Source: Pigmentiphaga sp. NML030171
GTDB lineage: Bacteria > Pseudomonadota > Gammaproteobacteria > Burkholderiales > Burkholderiaceae_B
Reading direction: 5' to 3'
DNA: 64,000 nt
Assembly (NCBI RefSeq): GCF_002188635.1
Contig: NZ_NINX01000016.1
Span: forward strand, 1-64,000
The position numbers and the translations under genes were made by a program. Positions within the stretch are counted from its first letter, which is position 1. Each line of letters opens with the position of its first letter. This document shows, in pieces, positions 27,193 to 36,040 of this stretch. The notes under the pieces are model-generated. The model ran no database searches. It was not told the origin of the DNA and saw only the letters and a list, made by a program, of their open reading frames with translations.

Positions 27193-28089
27193 TTGGACGC
27201 CATCACGCAACTGCGCACCTTCACCACCGTCGTCGCCTGCGGCGGCTTTTCCGAGGCGGCCCGGCAGATGGACGTCGTCCCCTCGGTGGTGGCCAAGCGC
27301 ATCCGCCAGCTGGAAGCCACCGTGGGCGCCCGGCTGTTCGACCGCACCACCCGCACGGTGCGCCTGACCGAAGCGGGCGAGAAACTGCACGCCCGCGCCG
27401 GCGTGCTGGTGGCCAGCTTCGAGGACCTGGTGCAAAGCGTGGAGCGGGATGCCTCCAAGCTGGTGGGACACCTGCGGATCGCGACGCCGACCACGCTGAC
27501 CACGGTCCGGCTGGGGCCGCTCTTCAATGCCTTCCTGGCGCGGCACGATGGCATCACGATGGAGATCTCGCTGGTCGACCATTCCACCAACCCCGCCGAG
27601 CGGGACTACGACCTGGCCATCAGCGGCAGGCCCGCCAGCTACGAAGGCGTGGCCGAGATCCCCCTGTGCCCGGTGGACACCATGCTGTGCGCGGCGCCCG
27701 GCTATCTGGCGCGCCACGGCCGGCCCCGCCATCCCCAGGCCCTGACCGAACACGCCTGCCTGGTCTTCAAGCCGTCCGGCCGCGCCTGGCATTTCCGCAG
27801 CGCCCGCGGCGACATCAGCCTGGACATCCCCCCACGGCTGGTGGCCGACGACAACCTCACGCTGCGGGACGCCGCCCTGTCGGAACTGGGCATCGCCGCC
27901 CTGCCCGCCTACGTCGCCCGCCCGGCGCTGGAGGCGGGCACGCTGGAGACGGTACTGGACGATTTCCCGCTGCAGGAAACCTGGTTCAAGGCCTATGTCC
28001 CCCGGCGCAGGCAGCACGTCGCCCGTGTCTCCGCCCTGGTCGACTGGCTGGTCGCCCACCTGCGGCCGGACGTCCCGCCCGCCCGCTGA
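27193..28089 (+). CDS. LysR-family transcriptional regulator
   Basis: A 298-residue LysR protein starting at a TTG (27193); the next in-frame ATG lies inside the HTH, so the TTG is preferred. The N-terminal HTH includes TQLRTFTTVVACGGFSEAAR and RIRQLEATVGARLFDRTT; the effector domain includes LRIATPTTLTTVRLGPLFNA and DLAISGRPASYEG. Divergent from the Bug-reductase-oxygenase operon, which it probably activates in response to the aromatic substrate. Confidence 0.87.
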   Translation: MDAITQLRTFTTVVACGGFSEAARQMDVVPSVVAKRIRQLEATVGARLFDRTTRTVRLTEAGEKLHARAGVLVASFEDLVQSVERDASKLVGHLRIATPTTLTTVRLGPLFNAFLARHDGITMEISLVDHSTNPAERDYDLAISGRPASYEGVAEIPLCPVDTMLCAAPGYLARHGRPRHPQALTEHACLVFKPSGRAWHFRSARGDISLDIPPRLVADDNLTLRDAALSELGIAALPAYVARPALEAGTLETVLDDFPLQETWFKAYVPRRRQHVARVSALVDWLVAHLRPDVPPAR

Positions 28090-28388
28090 TCCCCGCCCCG
28101 CGGCGTCTCGCCGCCGCCACGCCTGGACGCCGCCCGCGCGCCTGCGGGAAACCCCCAGTCACGGCCGCTCCCGCCCCGCCTCCAGGCGCCGCGCGGGCGG
28201 CCGGCGCGTCCCGGGCGTGGGCATATCACCAGTTCGTGAAAATTCAGTTTTTTGTCAGCAACTTGTCAGTGCCGCGTCAGTAACTGTTTCTACTCTGATT
28301 TCAAGCCCGAGGCTCCCGTGGCTGAGGGCCAGTCTGCCGTTCCAACTATTACTCCTTTACAGCAGGCCCACCCAGGAGACATTCCTTC
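28090..28388. other. Intergenic region upstream of MHS transporter
   Basis: About 300 bp with no gene. Near 28240-28290 the GC content drops and TGTCAG / GTCAGT occurs three times at roughly 14-nt spacing (TTTGTCAGCAACTTGTCAGT then CGTCAGTAACTG), which could be regulator half-sites. AGGAGA precedes the transporter start. Confidence 0.35.
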
Positions 28389-30065
28389 ATGAGCACCACC
28401 GTCAGCAGTTCAGGGGCGCCGACTCCGGCCGCGCGCCCCATGACCAAGGAAGAGCGGCGCGTGATCTTCGCCTCGTCGCTAGGCACGGTATTCGAGTGGT
28501 ACGACTTCTATCTTTACGGCTCCCTGGCCGCCATCATCGCCAAGCAGTTCTTCTCGGGGGTCAACGACACGGCGGCCTTCATCTTCGCGCTGCTGGCGTT
28601 CGCGGCAGGCTTCGCGGTCCGGCCGTTCGGGGCCCTGGTGTTCGGCCGGCTGGGAGACCTGGTCGGACGCAAGTACACCTTCCTGATCACCATCCTGATC
28701 ATGGGCCTGTCGACCTTCATCGTCGGGATACTGCCCTCCTACGCCTCCATCGGCATCGCGGCACCCGTCATCCTCATCATCCTGCGGCTGGCGCAAGGCC
28801 TGGCGCTGGGCGGCGAGTACGGCGGCGCGGCCACCTACGTGGCCGAGCATGCGCCGCAGGGCAAGCGCGGCGCCTACACCGCCTGGATCCAGACCACGGC
28901 CACCCTGGGCCTGTTCCTGTCGCTGCTGGTGATCCTGGGCGTGCGCAACGCCACCGGCGAGGAAGCCTTCGCTTCCTGGGGATGGCGCATCCCGTTCCTG
29001 GTCTCCATCTTCCTGCTGGCCATCTCGGTCTGGATCCGGCTCAAGCTGAACGAGTCGCCCACCTTCCAGCGCATGAAGGCCGAGGGCAAGGGATCGAAGG
29101 CGCCGCTGACCGAGTCCTTCGGCCAGTGGAGCAACCTGAAGGTCGTCCTGCTGGCGCTGCTGGGCCTGACCGCCGGCCAGGCCGTGGTCTGGTACACGGG
29201 GCAGTTCTATTCGCTGTTCTTCCTGACCCAGACCCTGAAGGTGGACGCCACCACGGCCAACATCCTGATCGCCCTGGCCCTGCTGATCGGCACGCCCTTC
29301 TTCCTGGTCTTCGGCTCGCTGTCGGACAGGATAGGCCGCAAGCCCATCATCATGGCCGGCTGCCTGATCGCCGCCATCGCCTACTTCCCGCTGTTCAAGG
29401 CCATCACGCACTACGCCAATCCGGCGCTGGAGGCGGCGCAGGCCAAGGCGCCGGTGGTCGTCGTGGCCGATCCCAAGACCTGCTCGTTCCAGTTCAACCC
29501 CGTGGGCACCGCCAAGTTCGTCAGTTCCTGCGACCAGGTCAAGTCCTTCCTGGCCTCGAACTCGGTCAACTACAGCAACGAGGCGGCCCCGGCCGGGTCC
29601 GTGGCCAAGGTCAAGGTGGGCGACACCGTCATCGAGTCCTTCGAAGGCGCGGGCCTGCCGGCGGCCGAGCTCAAGACCCGCGGCGACGAGCTCAAGGCCC
29701 GGCTGACGTCGGAAATCCGCAACCACGGCTACCCCGCCAAGGCCGACCCGGCCCAGGTCAACAAGCCCATGCTGGTACTGCTGCTGACGCTGCTGGTGAT
29801 CCTGGTCACCATGGTCTACGGCCCGATCGCGGCCATGCTGGTGGAAATGTTCCCCACCCGCATCCGCTACACCTCGATGAGCCTGCCCTACCACATCGGC
29901 AACGGCTGGTTCGGCGGCTTCCTGCCCACCACCGCCTTCGCCATCGTGGCGGCCACCGGCAATATCTATAACGGGTTGTGGTATCCCATCATCGTCGCCG
30001 TGATGAGCCTGGTCATCGGCACCCTGTTCATCAAGGAAACCAAGGACAACCGCCTGGAGGACTGA
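28389..30065 (+). CDS. MFS transporter, metabolite:H+ symporter (MHS/ShiA-ProP-like)
   Basis: A 558-residue, 12-helix inner-membrane symporter. The start region (RRVIFASSLGTVFEWYDFYL) and the GRLGDLVGRKYTFLITI and LALGGEYGGAATYVAEHAP motifs are diagnostic of the MHS branch, which takes up organic acids or osmolytes. It is about 110 residues longer than usual because residues about 338-457 form a hydrophilic insert with two cysteines (KTCSF, SSCDQ) between helices in the second half. Substrate cannot be predicted. Monocistronic. Confidence 0.85.
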   Translation: MSTTVSSSGAPTPAARPMTKEERRVIFASSLGTVFEWYDFYLYGSLAAIIAKQFFSGVNDTAAFIFALLAFAAGFAVRPFGALVFGRLGDLVGRKYTFLITILIMGLSTFIVGILPSYASIGIAAPVILIILRLAQGLALGGEYGGAATYVAEHAPQGKRGAYTAWIQTTATLGLFLSLLVILGVRNATGEEAFASWGWRIPFLVSIFLLAISVWIRLKLNESPTFQRMKAEGKGSKAPLTESFGQWSNLKVVLLALLGLTAGQAVVWYTGQFYSLFFLTQTLKVDATTANILIALALLIGTPFFLVFGSLSDRIGRKPIIMAGCLIAAIAYFPLFKAITHYANPALEAAQAKAPVVVVADPKTCSFQFNPVGTAKFVSSCDQVKSFLASNSVNYSNEAAPAGSVAKVKVGDTVIESFEGAGLPAAELKTRGDELKARLTSEIRNHGYPAKADPAQVNKPMLVLLLTLLVILVTMVYGPIAAMLVEMFPTRIRYTSMSLPYHIGNGWFGGFLPTTAFAIVAATGNIYNGLWYPIIVAVMSLVIGTLFIKETKDNRLED

Positions 30066-30196
30066 TCCCGGCAGGGGCGCGGCCATGCCGTGCCCCTTCG
30101 CTTATGCGGCGCGCATGCAACAATCCGCCCCAGAACGGAGCGTGCCAAGGCTTCCCACCGTCGCAAGTCTTGGGTTATCGTACCAAGCGTTACAAT

Positions 30197-30222
30197 CCCG
30201 GCCTTGCCGGGTTTTGTTTTTT
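30197..30222 (+). terminator. Intrinsic terminator upstream of ABC ATPase
   Basis: CCCGGC-ctt-GCCGGG followed by TTTTGTTTTTT is a textbook intrinsic terminator. It lies 130 nt after the MHS transporter stop and only 22 nt before the next start codon, and a good -10 (TACAAT, 30191-30196) directly precedes it, so it could also act as an attenuator for the downstream operon. Confidence 0.7.
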
Positions 30223-30243
30223 CAGCCAGTTGGAGACCTTGCC

Positions 30244-31005
30244 ATGCGGGCGACCGAGCCCCAGGCCACAGGCCGCACATCGGGGAATCCCCCTGGGAGC
30301 ACACCGAGTCTCGTCGCCGAGTCTCTCAGCAAATCCTTTCTATCCGGTAATGTTCGCGAGCGCATTTTGCGAGATTTGTCGGTTAGCATCATGCCCGGCG
30401 AACTGACTTTGATTTCCGGACCATCGGGCTGCGGCAAGAGCACCCTGCTGGCCATACTCAGCGGCATGCTACGTCCGGATGCCGGCATGGTGCGCGCCCT
30501 GGGCCAGGATCTTGGCCTGTTGCAGCTGCAAGAGCTTGAACGTTTCCGGCTGATGCATACCGGCTTCGTATTCCAGGGCTTCAACCTGTTTCCCGCGCTG
30601 ACGGCTGTCGAACAGGTCGTCCTGCCCCTGCGCTACGTGGGCCTGTCCAGGTCGCGGGCCGAAGAACAGGCCTGGGCCGCCCTCGAGGAAGTGGGCATGA
30701 GCGGACGAGCGCGCCAGCGGCCCTCGGGCCTGTCGGGCGGCGAACAGCAGCGCGTGGCCATCGCCCGTGCGCTCGCCAAGGAACCCGAACTGCTCTTTGC
30801 GGACGAGCCCACCAGTGCGCTGGACGCCGGCAACGGCATGAAAGTCATCGACATCCTGCACCGCATCGCCAAGCGCCACGGCGCCACGGTGCTGTGCGTC
30901 AGCCACGATCCGCGCCTGATCAGCCATGCCGACCGCGTCCTGACCATGGAGGATGGACGCATCCTGGACGACAGGCGCACCGATGCGCTGGTCGCCGAAA
31001 CCTAG
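30244..31005 (+). CDS. ABC transporter ATPase, LolD/MacB/DevA type
   Basis: A 253-residue nucleotide-binding subunit: Walker A GPSGCGKST (about 58-66), Q-loop FQGFNLFPALT, signature LSGGEQQRVAIARAL, Walker B LLFADEPTSALD and switch His in CVSHDP. This subfamily pairs with FtsX/MacB-type permeases. The start ATG 30244 has GGAGA upstream. The HlyD-type adaptor follows after 14 nt, but no permease adjoins; the only matching permease in the window is at 48668-49792, next to an outer-membrane factor. Confidence 0.88.
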   Translation: MRATEPQATGRTSGNPPGSTPSLVAESLSKSFLSGNVRERILRDLSVSIMPGELTLISGPSGCGKSTLLAILSGMLRPDAGMVRALGQDLGLLQLQELERFRLMHTGFVFQGFNLFPALTAVEQVVLPLRYVGLSRSRAEEQAWAALEEVGMSGRARQRPSGLSGGEQQRVAIARALAKEPELLFADEPTSALDAGNGMKVIDILHRIAKRHGATVLCVSHDPRLISHADRVLTMEDGRILDDRRTDALVAET

Positions 31006-31019
31006 GAATTTCCCAGCTC

Positions 31020-31922
31020 GTGCCTAAGCTTTTCACCTCTTTTCGCCTTGGAATCGTGGCCGCGCTGACCGGCAGCCTGGTGCTGGCCGCGTGTTCCCGC
31101 CAACAGCAGGCCGAAGCCCCGGTGGCCGACCAGCCGCCCTACGCCGCCGTCGCGCGCGGGCGCGTCGACGTCGAAGGCGGCCTGGTGCGCGTGGGCGCGG
31201 CCGTGGACGGCACCGTCGCACGCGTGGCGGTGCGCGACGGCGACCAGGTCAGGAAGGGCCAGGCGCTGATCGAATTCAATCCTTCGGCGGCCCAGCTGGC
31301 CGTCGATGCGGCCGACGCCGAACTGCGCCAGGCGCAAGCCCAGGAACGCGTACTGCGCAGCCGCCTGCCGGGGCTGAAGCAGCGCGCCCAGCGGCTGGCC
31401 GAAGCCGCGGCCGGCGGGGCCATCGACGGGCAGGCCGCCGACGACGCGCGCAGCGCCGTGGCGCAGGCCGAGGCCGAGGTCCTGGCGGCCCAGGCGACGG
31501 TGGACGTCGCGCGCCAGAAATTGCGTGCTGCGCAATGGACGCTGGAGCGCCAGCAGGTCCGCTCGCCCGTGGACGGCGAGGTCGTGGGCCTGGAGGTGCA
31601 GGTCGGCAACGCGGTCACCGCCCAGACGGAAATGCTGCGGGTGCTGCCCAAGCGGCGCCTGATCGTCCGGGCCGAGGTGAACGAAGCCTACGTCGGGGCG
31701 CTGAAACCCGGCATGCAGGCCGAGATCGTGGAAGAATCCGCCCCCGGCGGCACCCCGATCCCTGCCCGCCTGGAACGCATAGGCAGCGTGTTCCAGGTCA
31801 TGTCTCCCAGCGACGATCCCCAGGAGCGGATCAGCCGCCGCAGCGTCGAAAGCCTGCTGTCGATCGAAAACCCCGAAAAGCTGCGTGTCGGCCAGCGCGT
31901 GCTGGTCCGTTTCCTTCCCTAA
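31020..31922 (+). CDS. HlyD/DevB-type periplasmic adaptor, predicted lipoprotein
   Basis: A 300-residue membrane fusion protein from a GTG at 31020. Signal peptide with lipobox VLAAC (Cys25). The adaptor architecture is visible: barrel-sandwich strand GAAVDGTVARVAVRDGDQVR, a long coiled-coil hairpin (about residues 90-185, Ala/Gln/Arg-rich), the returning lipoyl half RSPVDGEVVGLEVQVGNAVT and a beta-barrel. It would link an inner-membrane ABC pump to a TolC-like channel. Operon with the preceding ATPase. Confidence 0.85.
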   Translation: MPKLFTSFRLGIVAALTGSLVLAACSRQQQAEAPVADQPPYAAVARGRVDVEGGLVRVGAAVDGTVARVAVRDGDQVRKGQALIEFNPSAAQLAVDAADAELRQAQAQERVLRSRLPGLKQRAQRLAEAAAGGAIDGQAADDARSAVAQAEAEVLAAQATVDVARQKLRAAQWTLERQQVRSPVDGEVVGLEVQVGNAVTAQTEMLRVLPKRRLIVRAEVNEAYVGALKPGMQAEIVEESAPGGTPIPARLERIGSVFQVMSPSDDPQERISRRSVESLLSIENPEKLRVGQRVLVRFLP

Positions 31923-31931
31923 AGGCTTGCC

Positions 31932-32687
31932 ATGTTGCTCAGTCAGTACACCGTCGACGAACGCCCCGGCTCCGAGTGGATCGTGTTGTGCGACTTCGAC
32001 GGCACCATTTCCAAGCAGGATGTCACCGATACCCTGCTTGAACACTTCGGCCGGCCGGGATGGCAGGAACTGGAAGCCGCGTGGGAACGGGGAGAGATCG
32101 GCTCGCGCGAATGCATGGCCAAGCAGATCGCGCTGCTGGACGCCAGCAAGGAAGAGCTGGACGACCTGGTGGCGAGCATCGAGATCGATCCGGCCTTCCC
32201 GGGGTTCGTGGCCCAGGCGCGCAGCCTCGGCACGCCGGTGCACATCGTCAGCGACGGGCTGGCCGGCGTGATCACCGCCATCATGGACCGCCACGGACTG
32301 GCGGACCTGCCCGTGGTGGCTAACCGCTTCGAACAGGCCGGCCCGCGCGACTGGCGGCTGACCTTCCCCTACGCCGATGCCGCCTGCCGCAAGGCCAGCG
32401 GTACCTGCAAGTGCTCCTACGGGTCGGGCGTGCGCGGTCTCCACGAGAAAATCCTGTACGTGGGCGACGGCGCCTCGGACTTCTGCGTGTCCGGCACGGT
32501 CGACTTCGTGCTGGCCAAGCACCGCCTGATCGACTACTGCCGCGACCATGGCCTGGTGCACATTCCCATTGCCGGCTTCGACGAGGCCCGCAATGCGCTC
32601 GACTTCATCCTGAAAGGCCAGTTGCAAGCCATCGCGCAACCTCCGCGCGGCTTCACCGCCGCGCCGGCGGCAGCCAGCACCGCCTGA
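31932..32687 (+). CDS. HAD-IB phosphatase, MtnX-like
   Basis: A 251-residue haloacid-dehalogenase phosphatase: motif I CDFDGTISKQDVTD, motif II HIVSDG and motif III GDGASDFCVS. The length and DVTDTLL cap resemble MtnX (a phosphatase in methionine salvage), but no other salvage genes are near. It lies 9 nt after the adaptor gene in an apparent seven-gene operon; a role in a biosynthetic step on a phosphorylated intermediate of this locus is more plausible than methionine salvage. Confidence 0.75.
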   Translation: MLLSQYTVDERPGSEWIVLCDFDGTISKQDVTDTLLEHFGRPGWQELEAAWERGEIGSRECMAKQIALLDASKEELDDLVASIEIDPAFPGFVAQARSLGTPVHIVSDGLAGVITAIMDRHGLADLPVVANRFEQAGPRDWRLTFPYADAACRKASGTCKCSYGSGVRGLHEKILYVGDGASDFCVSGTVDFVLAKHRLIDYCRDHGLVHIPIAGFDEARNALDFILKGQLQAIAQPPRGFTAAPAAASTA

Positions 32688-32714
32688 GCCCCGCGCGGCC
32701 CCATTCTTCACCTC

Positions 32715-33560
32715 ATGATCAAATCCGCGGATTTCTATTTCGAAGGCGGCCGCGCGGGCGTGCTGCTCATCCATGGCCTGACCGGCACTCCCAACGAAAT
32801 GCGCACCGTGGGCAAGGGCCTGCACCGGGCCGGCTTCACGGTCTACGGCATGCAGTTGGCGGGCCACTGCGGCGACGTCGACGATCTCATCCGCACCGGC
32901 TGGAAGGACTGGTACGCCAGCGTGCTGGAGGGCGTGGACCGCCTGCGCCGCGATGTCGACCACTGCTTCGTCGCCGGCCTGTCGATGGGCGCGGTGCTGG
33001 CGCTGAAGGCGGCGGCCGACCGGCCCGACGACATCGCCGGCGTCGGCGTCTACGGCGCCACCTTCCGCTACGACGGCTGGAACATTCCCTGGTACTCGCG
33101 CCTGTCGTTCCTGCTGCCCTGGTTCAAGCGCTTCAACCTGTTCCAGGACAAGGTCTTCGACGAAGAGCCCCCCTACGGCCTGAAGGACGAACGGCTGCGC
33201 GCCGCGGTATCGTCCAGCATGCTGGGCGGCGACAGCGCGGACGCGGGACTGCCCGGGAACCCCTGGCCCTCGCTGGCCGAACTCATCGACCTGTCGGCCA
33301 CGGTACGCCGCCAGCTGCACCAGGTGCGCGCGCCCTGCCTGGTCATGCACGCCGCCGAGGACGACATGGCCAGCGTCGGCAACGCGCAGCTGGTGATGGA
33401 GCGCGTCGGCGGCCCGGCCAAGCTGGTGCTGCTGCACGACAGCTACCATATGATCACGGTGGATCGCGAGCGCCGCGAGGTCATCCGCGAGTCGGCCGAG
33501 TTCTTCTCGGAAATCGCCGCGCAGCGCGAAGGCGCCACGCCGCGGGCGGCGGCGCGATGA
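32715..33560 (+). CDS. Alpha/beta hydrolase, carboxylesterase (Est30-like)
   Basis: A 281-residue serine hydrolase. It has the oxyanion-loop LLIHGLTGTPNEM (residues 18-30), the nucleophile elbow GLSMGAVLAL, an acid in MHAAEDDMASV and the catalytic His in LHDSYHMITVDRER, matching small monoacylglycerol-lipase/Est30 carboxylesterases. Its stop overlaps the next gene's ATG (ATGA). It may hydrolyse an ester or thioester in the product pathway of this locus. Confidence 0.78.
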   Translation: MIKSADFYFEGGRAGVLLIHGLTGTPNEMRTVGKGLHRAGFTVYGMQLAGHCGDVDDLIRTGWKDWYASVLEGVDRLRRDVDHCFVAGLSMGAVLALKAAADRPDDIAGVGVYGATFRYDGWNIPWYSRLSFLLPWFKRFNLFQDKVFDEEPPYGLKDERLRAAVSSSMLGGDSADAGLPGNPWPSLAELIDLSATVRRQLHQVRAPCLVMHAAEDDMASVGNAQLVMERVGGPAKLVLLHDSYHMITVDRERREVIRESAEFFSEIAAQREGATPRAAAR

Positions 33561-33913
33561 CTCCGCTCGTCGCCCTGCTGTGGACGCTGAACGTGCTGGT
33601 CGATACCGGCGGCCAGCTCGCCTTCAAGGCGGCCGCCACCACGCCGGCCGAGGGCAGCGGCCTGCGCTACTGGCGCGAGCTGGCGCGCCGCCCCTGGATC
33701 TGGATAGGCATCGCCTGCTATATCCTGGAGTTCGTCGTCTGGCTGGCCTTCCTGTCGCTGGTGCCGCTGTCCGAGGGCGTGCTGCTGGGCTCGATCAACA
33801 TCGTCGCCATCATGATCGCCGGCCGCTTCCTGTTCAACGAACACCTGACGCCGCTGCGGGTGGCCGGCATCGCGCTGATCGCCGCCGGCGTGGCGGTCGT
33901 GGGGATACCGTGA
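33557..33913 (+). CDS. SMR/EamA-type half transporter A
   Basis: A 118-residue, four-helix membrane protein of the small multidrug resistance fold. The first helix carries VDTGGQLAFKAA, where an Asp takes the place of the essential Glu14 of EmrE; helices 3-4 include LVPLSEGVLLGSINIVAIMI. It starts with a 4-nt overlap with the esterase and overlaps the next SMR-like gene by one base (TGATG), implying a fixed heterodimer. The size pair (118 and 136) resembles the ArnE/ArnF lipid-linked sugar flippase. Confidence 0.78.
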   Translation: MTPLVALLWTLNVLVDTGGQLAFKAAATTPAEGSGLRYWRELARRPWIWIGIACYILEFVVWLAFLSLVPLSEGVLLGSINIVAIMIAGRFLFNEHLTPLRVAGIALIAAGVAVVGIP

Positions 33914-34323
33914 TGCGCCGCTTCTACCTGATCGGCTTCGGCCTGCTGATGGCCTTCGACACGCTGGCGCAGATCAGCTTCAAGTACGCCGCCAACCATG
34001 CGATGCCGCTGGCCGCCGACCTGGACTGGCTGCTGCGGGTATTCGGCCAGCCGTGGATCTACGGCGCCTTCGTCGGCTACATCGGCGCCTTCTTCACCTG
34101 GATGTCGCTGCTCAAGCGCGCGCCCATCGGGCCCGCCTTCGCCGCCTCCCACCTCGAAGTCGTGACGGTCATGCTGGTGTCGGTCTGGCTGTTCGACGAA
34201 CACATCACCACCAACCAGATGCTGGGCGCGCTGCTGATCATCGGCGGCATCGTCTGCCTGGCCTTCGGCGAGGCCAGCGAATCGCGGCGCCTCCACCCGG
34301 AGTCCGGCCGTGCCGACGCCTAG
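33913..34323 (+). CDS. SMR/EamA-type half transporter B
   Basis: A 136-residue partner of the preceding protein, with four helices. Helix 1 carries FDTLAQISFKYAANH, sharing the DT-x2-Q-x2-FK motif of partner A, and helix 3 ends AFAASHLEVVTVML. The basic/acidic tail (SRRLHPESGRADA) overlaps the DegT-type aminotransferase start by 14 nt. The pair plus a DegT-type enzyme recalls the Arn flippase-aminotransferase combination, though the substrate here is unknown. Confidence 0.78.
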   Translation: MRRFYLIGFGLLMAFDTLAQISFKYAANHAMPLAADLDWLLRVFGQPWIYGAFVGYIGAFFTWMSLLKRAPIGPAFAASHLEVVTVMLVSVWLFDEHITTNQMLGALLIIGGIVCLAFGEASESRRLHPESGRADA

Positions 34324-35545
34324 GCTCGCGGCCGGCGCCCACGGGCGCGACATCCCCCCCACGGCGGGCCTGCCGCTGCGGTGGAGCGACCTGTTGCCGG
34401 GCGGTCCCGCGGACCTGGAGACCAGCCTGGCAGCCTGGCTGGGCGTCGACGCCTTGCAGCTGGAATGCTCCGGCACCTCCAGCCTGGTCGTCTCGCTGTT
34501 GACGCTGGCCCGGCGCAGCTCGCGCAAGACCGTCGTCCTGCCCGCCTACACCTGCCCGCTGGTCGCGCTGGCAGTCCACCACTGCGGGCTGCGGCTGAAG
34601 CTGTGCGACCTCGCCCCCGGCCATTTCGATCTCGACCCGGACGCGCTCGAGGCGGCCTGCGACGGCGATACGCTGGCCATCGTGGTCACCCACCTGGCCG
34701 GACGCGTGGCCGACACCGATGCCGCGCTGCGCTGCGCCGCCCGCTGCGGCGCGGCCGTCATCGAGGACGCGGCGCAGGCGCTGGGCGCCCGCCGCAACGG
34801 ACGCAGCGTGGGCCTGGACGGCGACATCGGCTTCTTCAGCCTGGCCGCGGGCAAGGGCCTGAGCATCTACGAGGGCGGCCTGCTGCTGGCGCGCGATCCC
34901 GCGCTGCGCGACGAGCTGCGCGCCACCAGCGCGCGCACCGTCGGCCGCCGCCCGGGATGGGAGGCGCGCCGCAGCCTGGAACTCCTGGCCTACGCGCTGC
35001 TGTACGGGCCACGCGGCATGCGCCTGGCCTACGGCAACCCGCAGCGCGCGGCCTTGCGGGCCGGCGATCCCGTACGAGCCGCCGGCGACGATTTCCCCCT
35101 CGACATCCCCATCCACCGGGTCGGCCGCTGGCGCCGCGGCGTGGGCGCGCGAGCGGCCCGCCGCCTGCCGGCGTTCCTGGACGATGCCCGGGCGCGCGCC
35201 CGGCGGCGCCTGGAGCGGCTGCAAGGCCTGCCCGGCGTACGAGTGATGCAGGACACCGCGGGCGGCGACGGCGTCTGGCCGTTCTTCATGCTGCTGCTGC
35301 CCGATGCGCAATCCCGGCGGCTCGCGCTGGACCGGCTATGGGGCGCGGGACTGGGCGTGGGCCCCTTGTTCGTGCACACCCTGCCCGACTACGATTACCT
35401 GCGCCCCATCGTCGCCGATGCGCCGGTGCCCCACGCCCGCGACTTCGCGGCGCGGACGCTGTCGATCACCAACAGCCACTGGCTGGACGACGAACGATTC
35501 GAGGTGATTTGCGCCTCGCTTGCCGCCTCGCTCCCCTCGCCCTGA
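34310..35545 (+). CDS. DegT/DnrJ/EryC1/StrS-type PLP aminotransferase
   Basis: A 411-residue fold-type I PLP protein starting at a GTG (34310). The family pattern appears as CSGTSSLVVSLLTLARRS, VVLPAYTCPLVALAV, VTHLAGRVADTDA, IEDAAQALGARRNGRSVG and FFSLAAGKGLSIYEGG, the last containing the probable PLP lysine. These enzymes usually aminate nucleotide-linked keto sugars. It is the last gene of the operon and converges on the DUF1854 gene. Weak similarity in the C-terminal third leaves the substrate open. Confidence 0.72.
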   Translation: MPTPRLAAGAHGRDIPPTAGLPLRWSDLLPGGPADLETSLAAWLGVDALQLECSGTSSLVVSLLTLARRSSRKTVVLPAYTCPLVALAVHHCGLRLKLCDLAPGHFDLDPDALEAACDGDTLAIVVTHLAGRVADTDAALRCAARCGAAVIEDAAQALGARRNGRSVGLDGDIGFFSLAAGKGLSIYEGGLLLARDPALRDELRATSARTVGRRPGWEARRSLELLAYALLYGPRGMRLAYGNPQRAALRAGDPVRAAGDDFPLDIPIHRVGRWRRGVGARAARRLPAFLDDARARARRRLERLQGLPGVRVMQDTAGGDGVWPFFMLLLPDAQSRRLALDRLWGAGLGVGPLFVHTLPDYDYLRPIVADAPVPHARDFAARTLSITNSHWLDDERFEVICASLAASLPSP

Positions 35546-35566
35546 GCGTCGCGGCGCTTCGGCGCG

Positions 35567-36040
35567 TCAAAGAAAGCGGTCCAGGATACGGCGGCTGGCC
35601 CGGTCCAGGCGCTCCAGGTCGCGGATCAGGAAATGAATGCCGTGGCCGTCCGAGATCAGGAGCTTGGACTGGGAGATGCGCCGGATGTCCTGTTCGCTCT
35701 TGAGCCACAGCCGGGCTTCGCCGCGGTTGGTGCGGACGGTCCAGGTCGTGGGCGTGACGTAGCTCGCCACCTGCACGATGCGCTGGATCTCGGGCATGAA
35801 TTCGCGGTGCCCGAGCTCTTCCCGCACCAGATCCCGCGCCGCGGGCGGCAGGTCCGCCAGGCGCGGGATCCAGGCGACCTCGTGCCCGCCCGGGCCGACC
35901 AGCGAGATGTCCTCGGACTCGGTATCGATGGGAAAGGCGCGCACGGGCGTCACTTCCTCGGCCGCGCCGCCATCGGCGGGGGTGCAGATCAGCCGGCCGT
36001 AGGCGTTGCGACTCAGCGTATAGGGAAAGGCCTGGCTCAT
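35567..36040 (-). CDS. DUF1854 family protein
   Basis: A 157-residue protein without signal peptide or membrane segment. It matches the DUF1854 pattern (LSRNAYGRLICTPADGG, PVRAFPIDTESEDISLVGPG, EVAWIPRLADLPPAARDLV, FMPEIQRI, SYVTPTTWTVRTNRG, ISDGHGIHFLIRDLERLD). From memory, DUF1854 genes have been noted beside cyanophycin synthetases and ABC exporters in betaproteobacteria; biochemical function is unknown. The ATG overlaps the ABC exporter stop as ATGA, so the two are co-translated. Confidence 0.75.
   Translation of the reverse strand: MSQAFPYTLSRNAYGRLICTPADGGAAEEVTPVRAFPIDTESEDISLVGPGGHEVAWIPRLADLPPAARDLVREELGHREFMPEIQRIVQVASYVTPTTWTVRTNRGEARLWLKSEQDIRRISQSKLLISDGHGIHFLIRDLERLDRASRRILDRFL

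Noticed and set aside
31932-32687. Methionine salvage gene (mtnX)
   Set aside because: No other salvage genes nearby and the operon context is a transporter and aminotransferase locus; only the fold-level call is kept.
31002-33449. 815-codon minus-strand open frame opposite the adaptor, phosphatase and esterase genes
   Set aside because: It spans three recognisable + strand genes and has no ribosome site or domain pattern.
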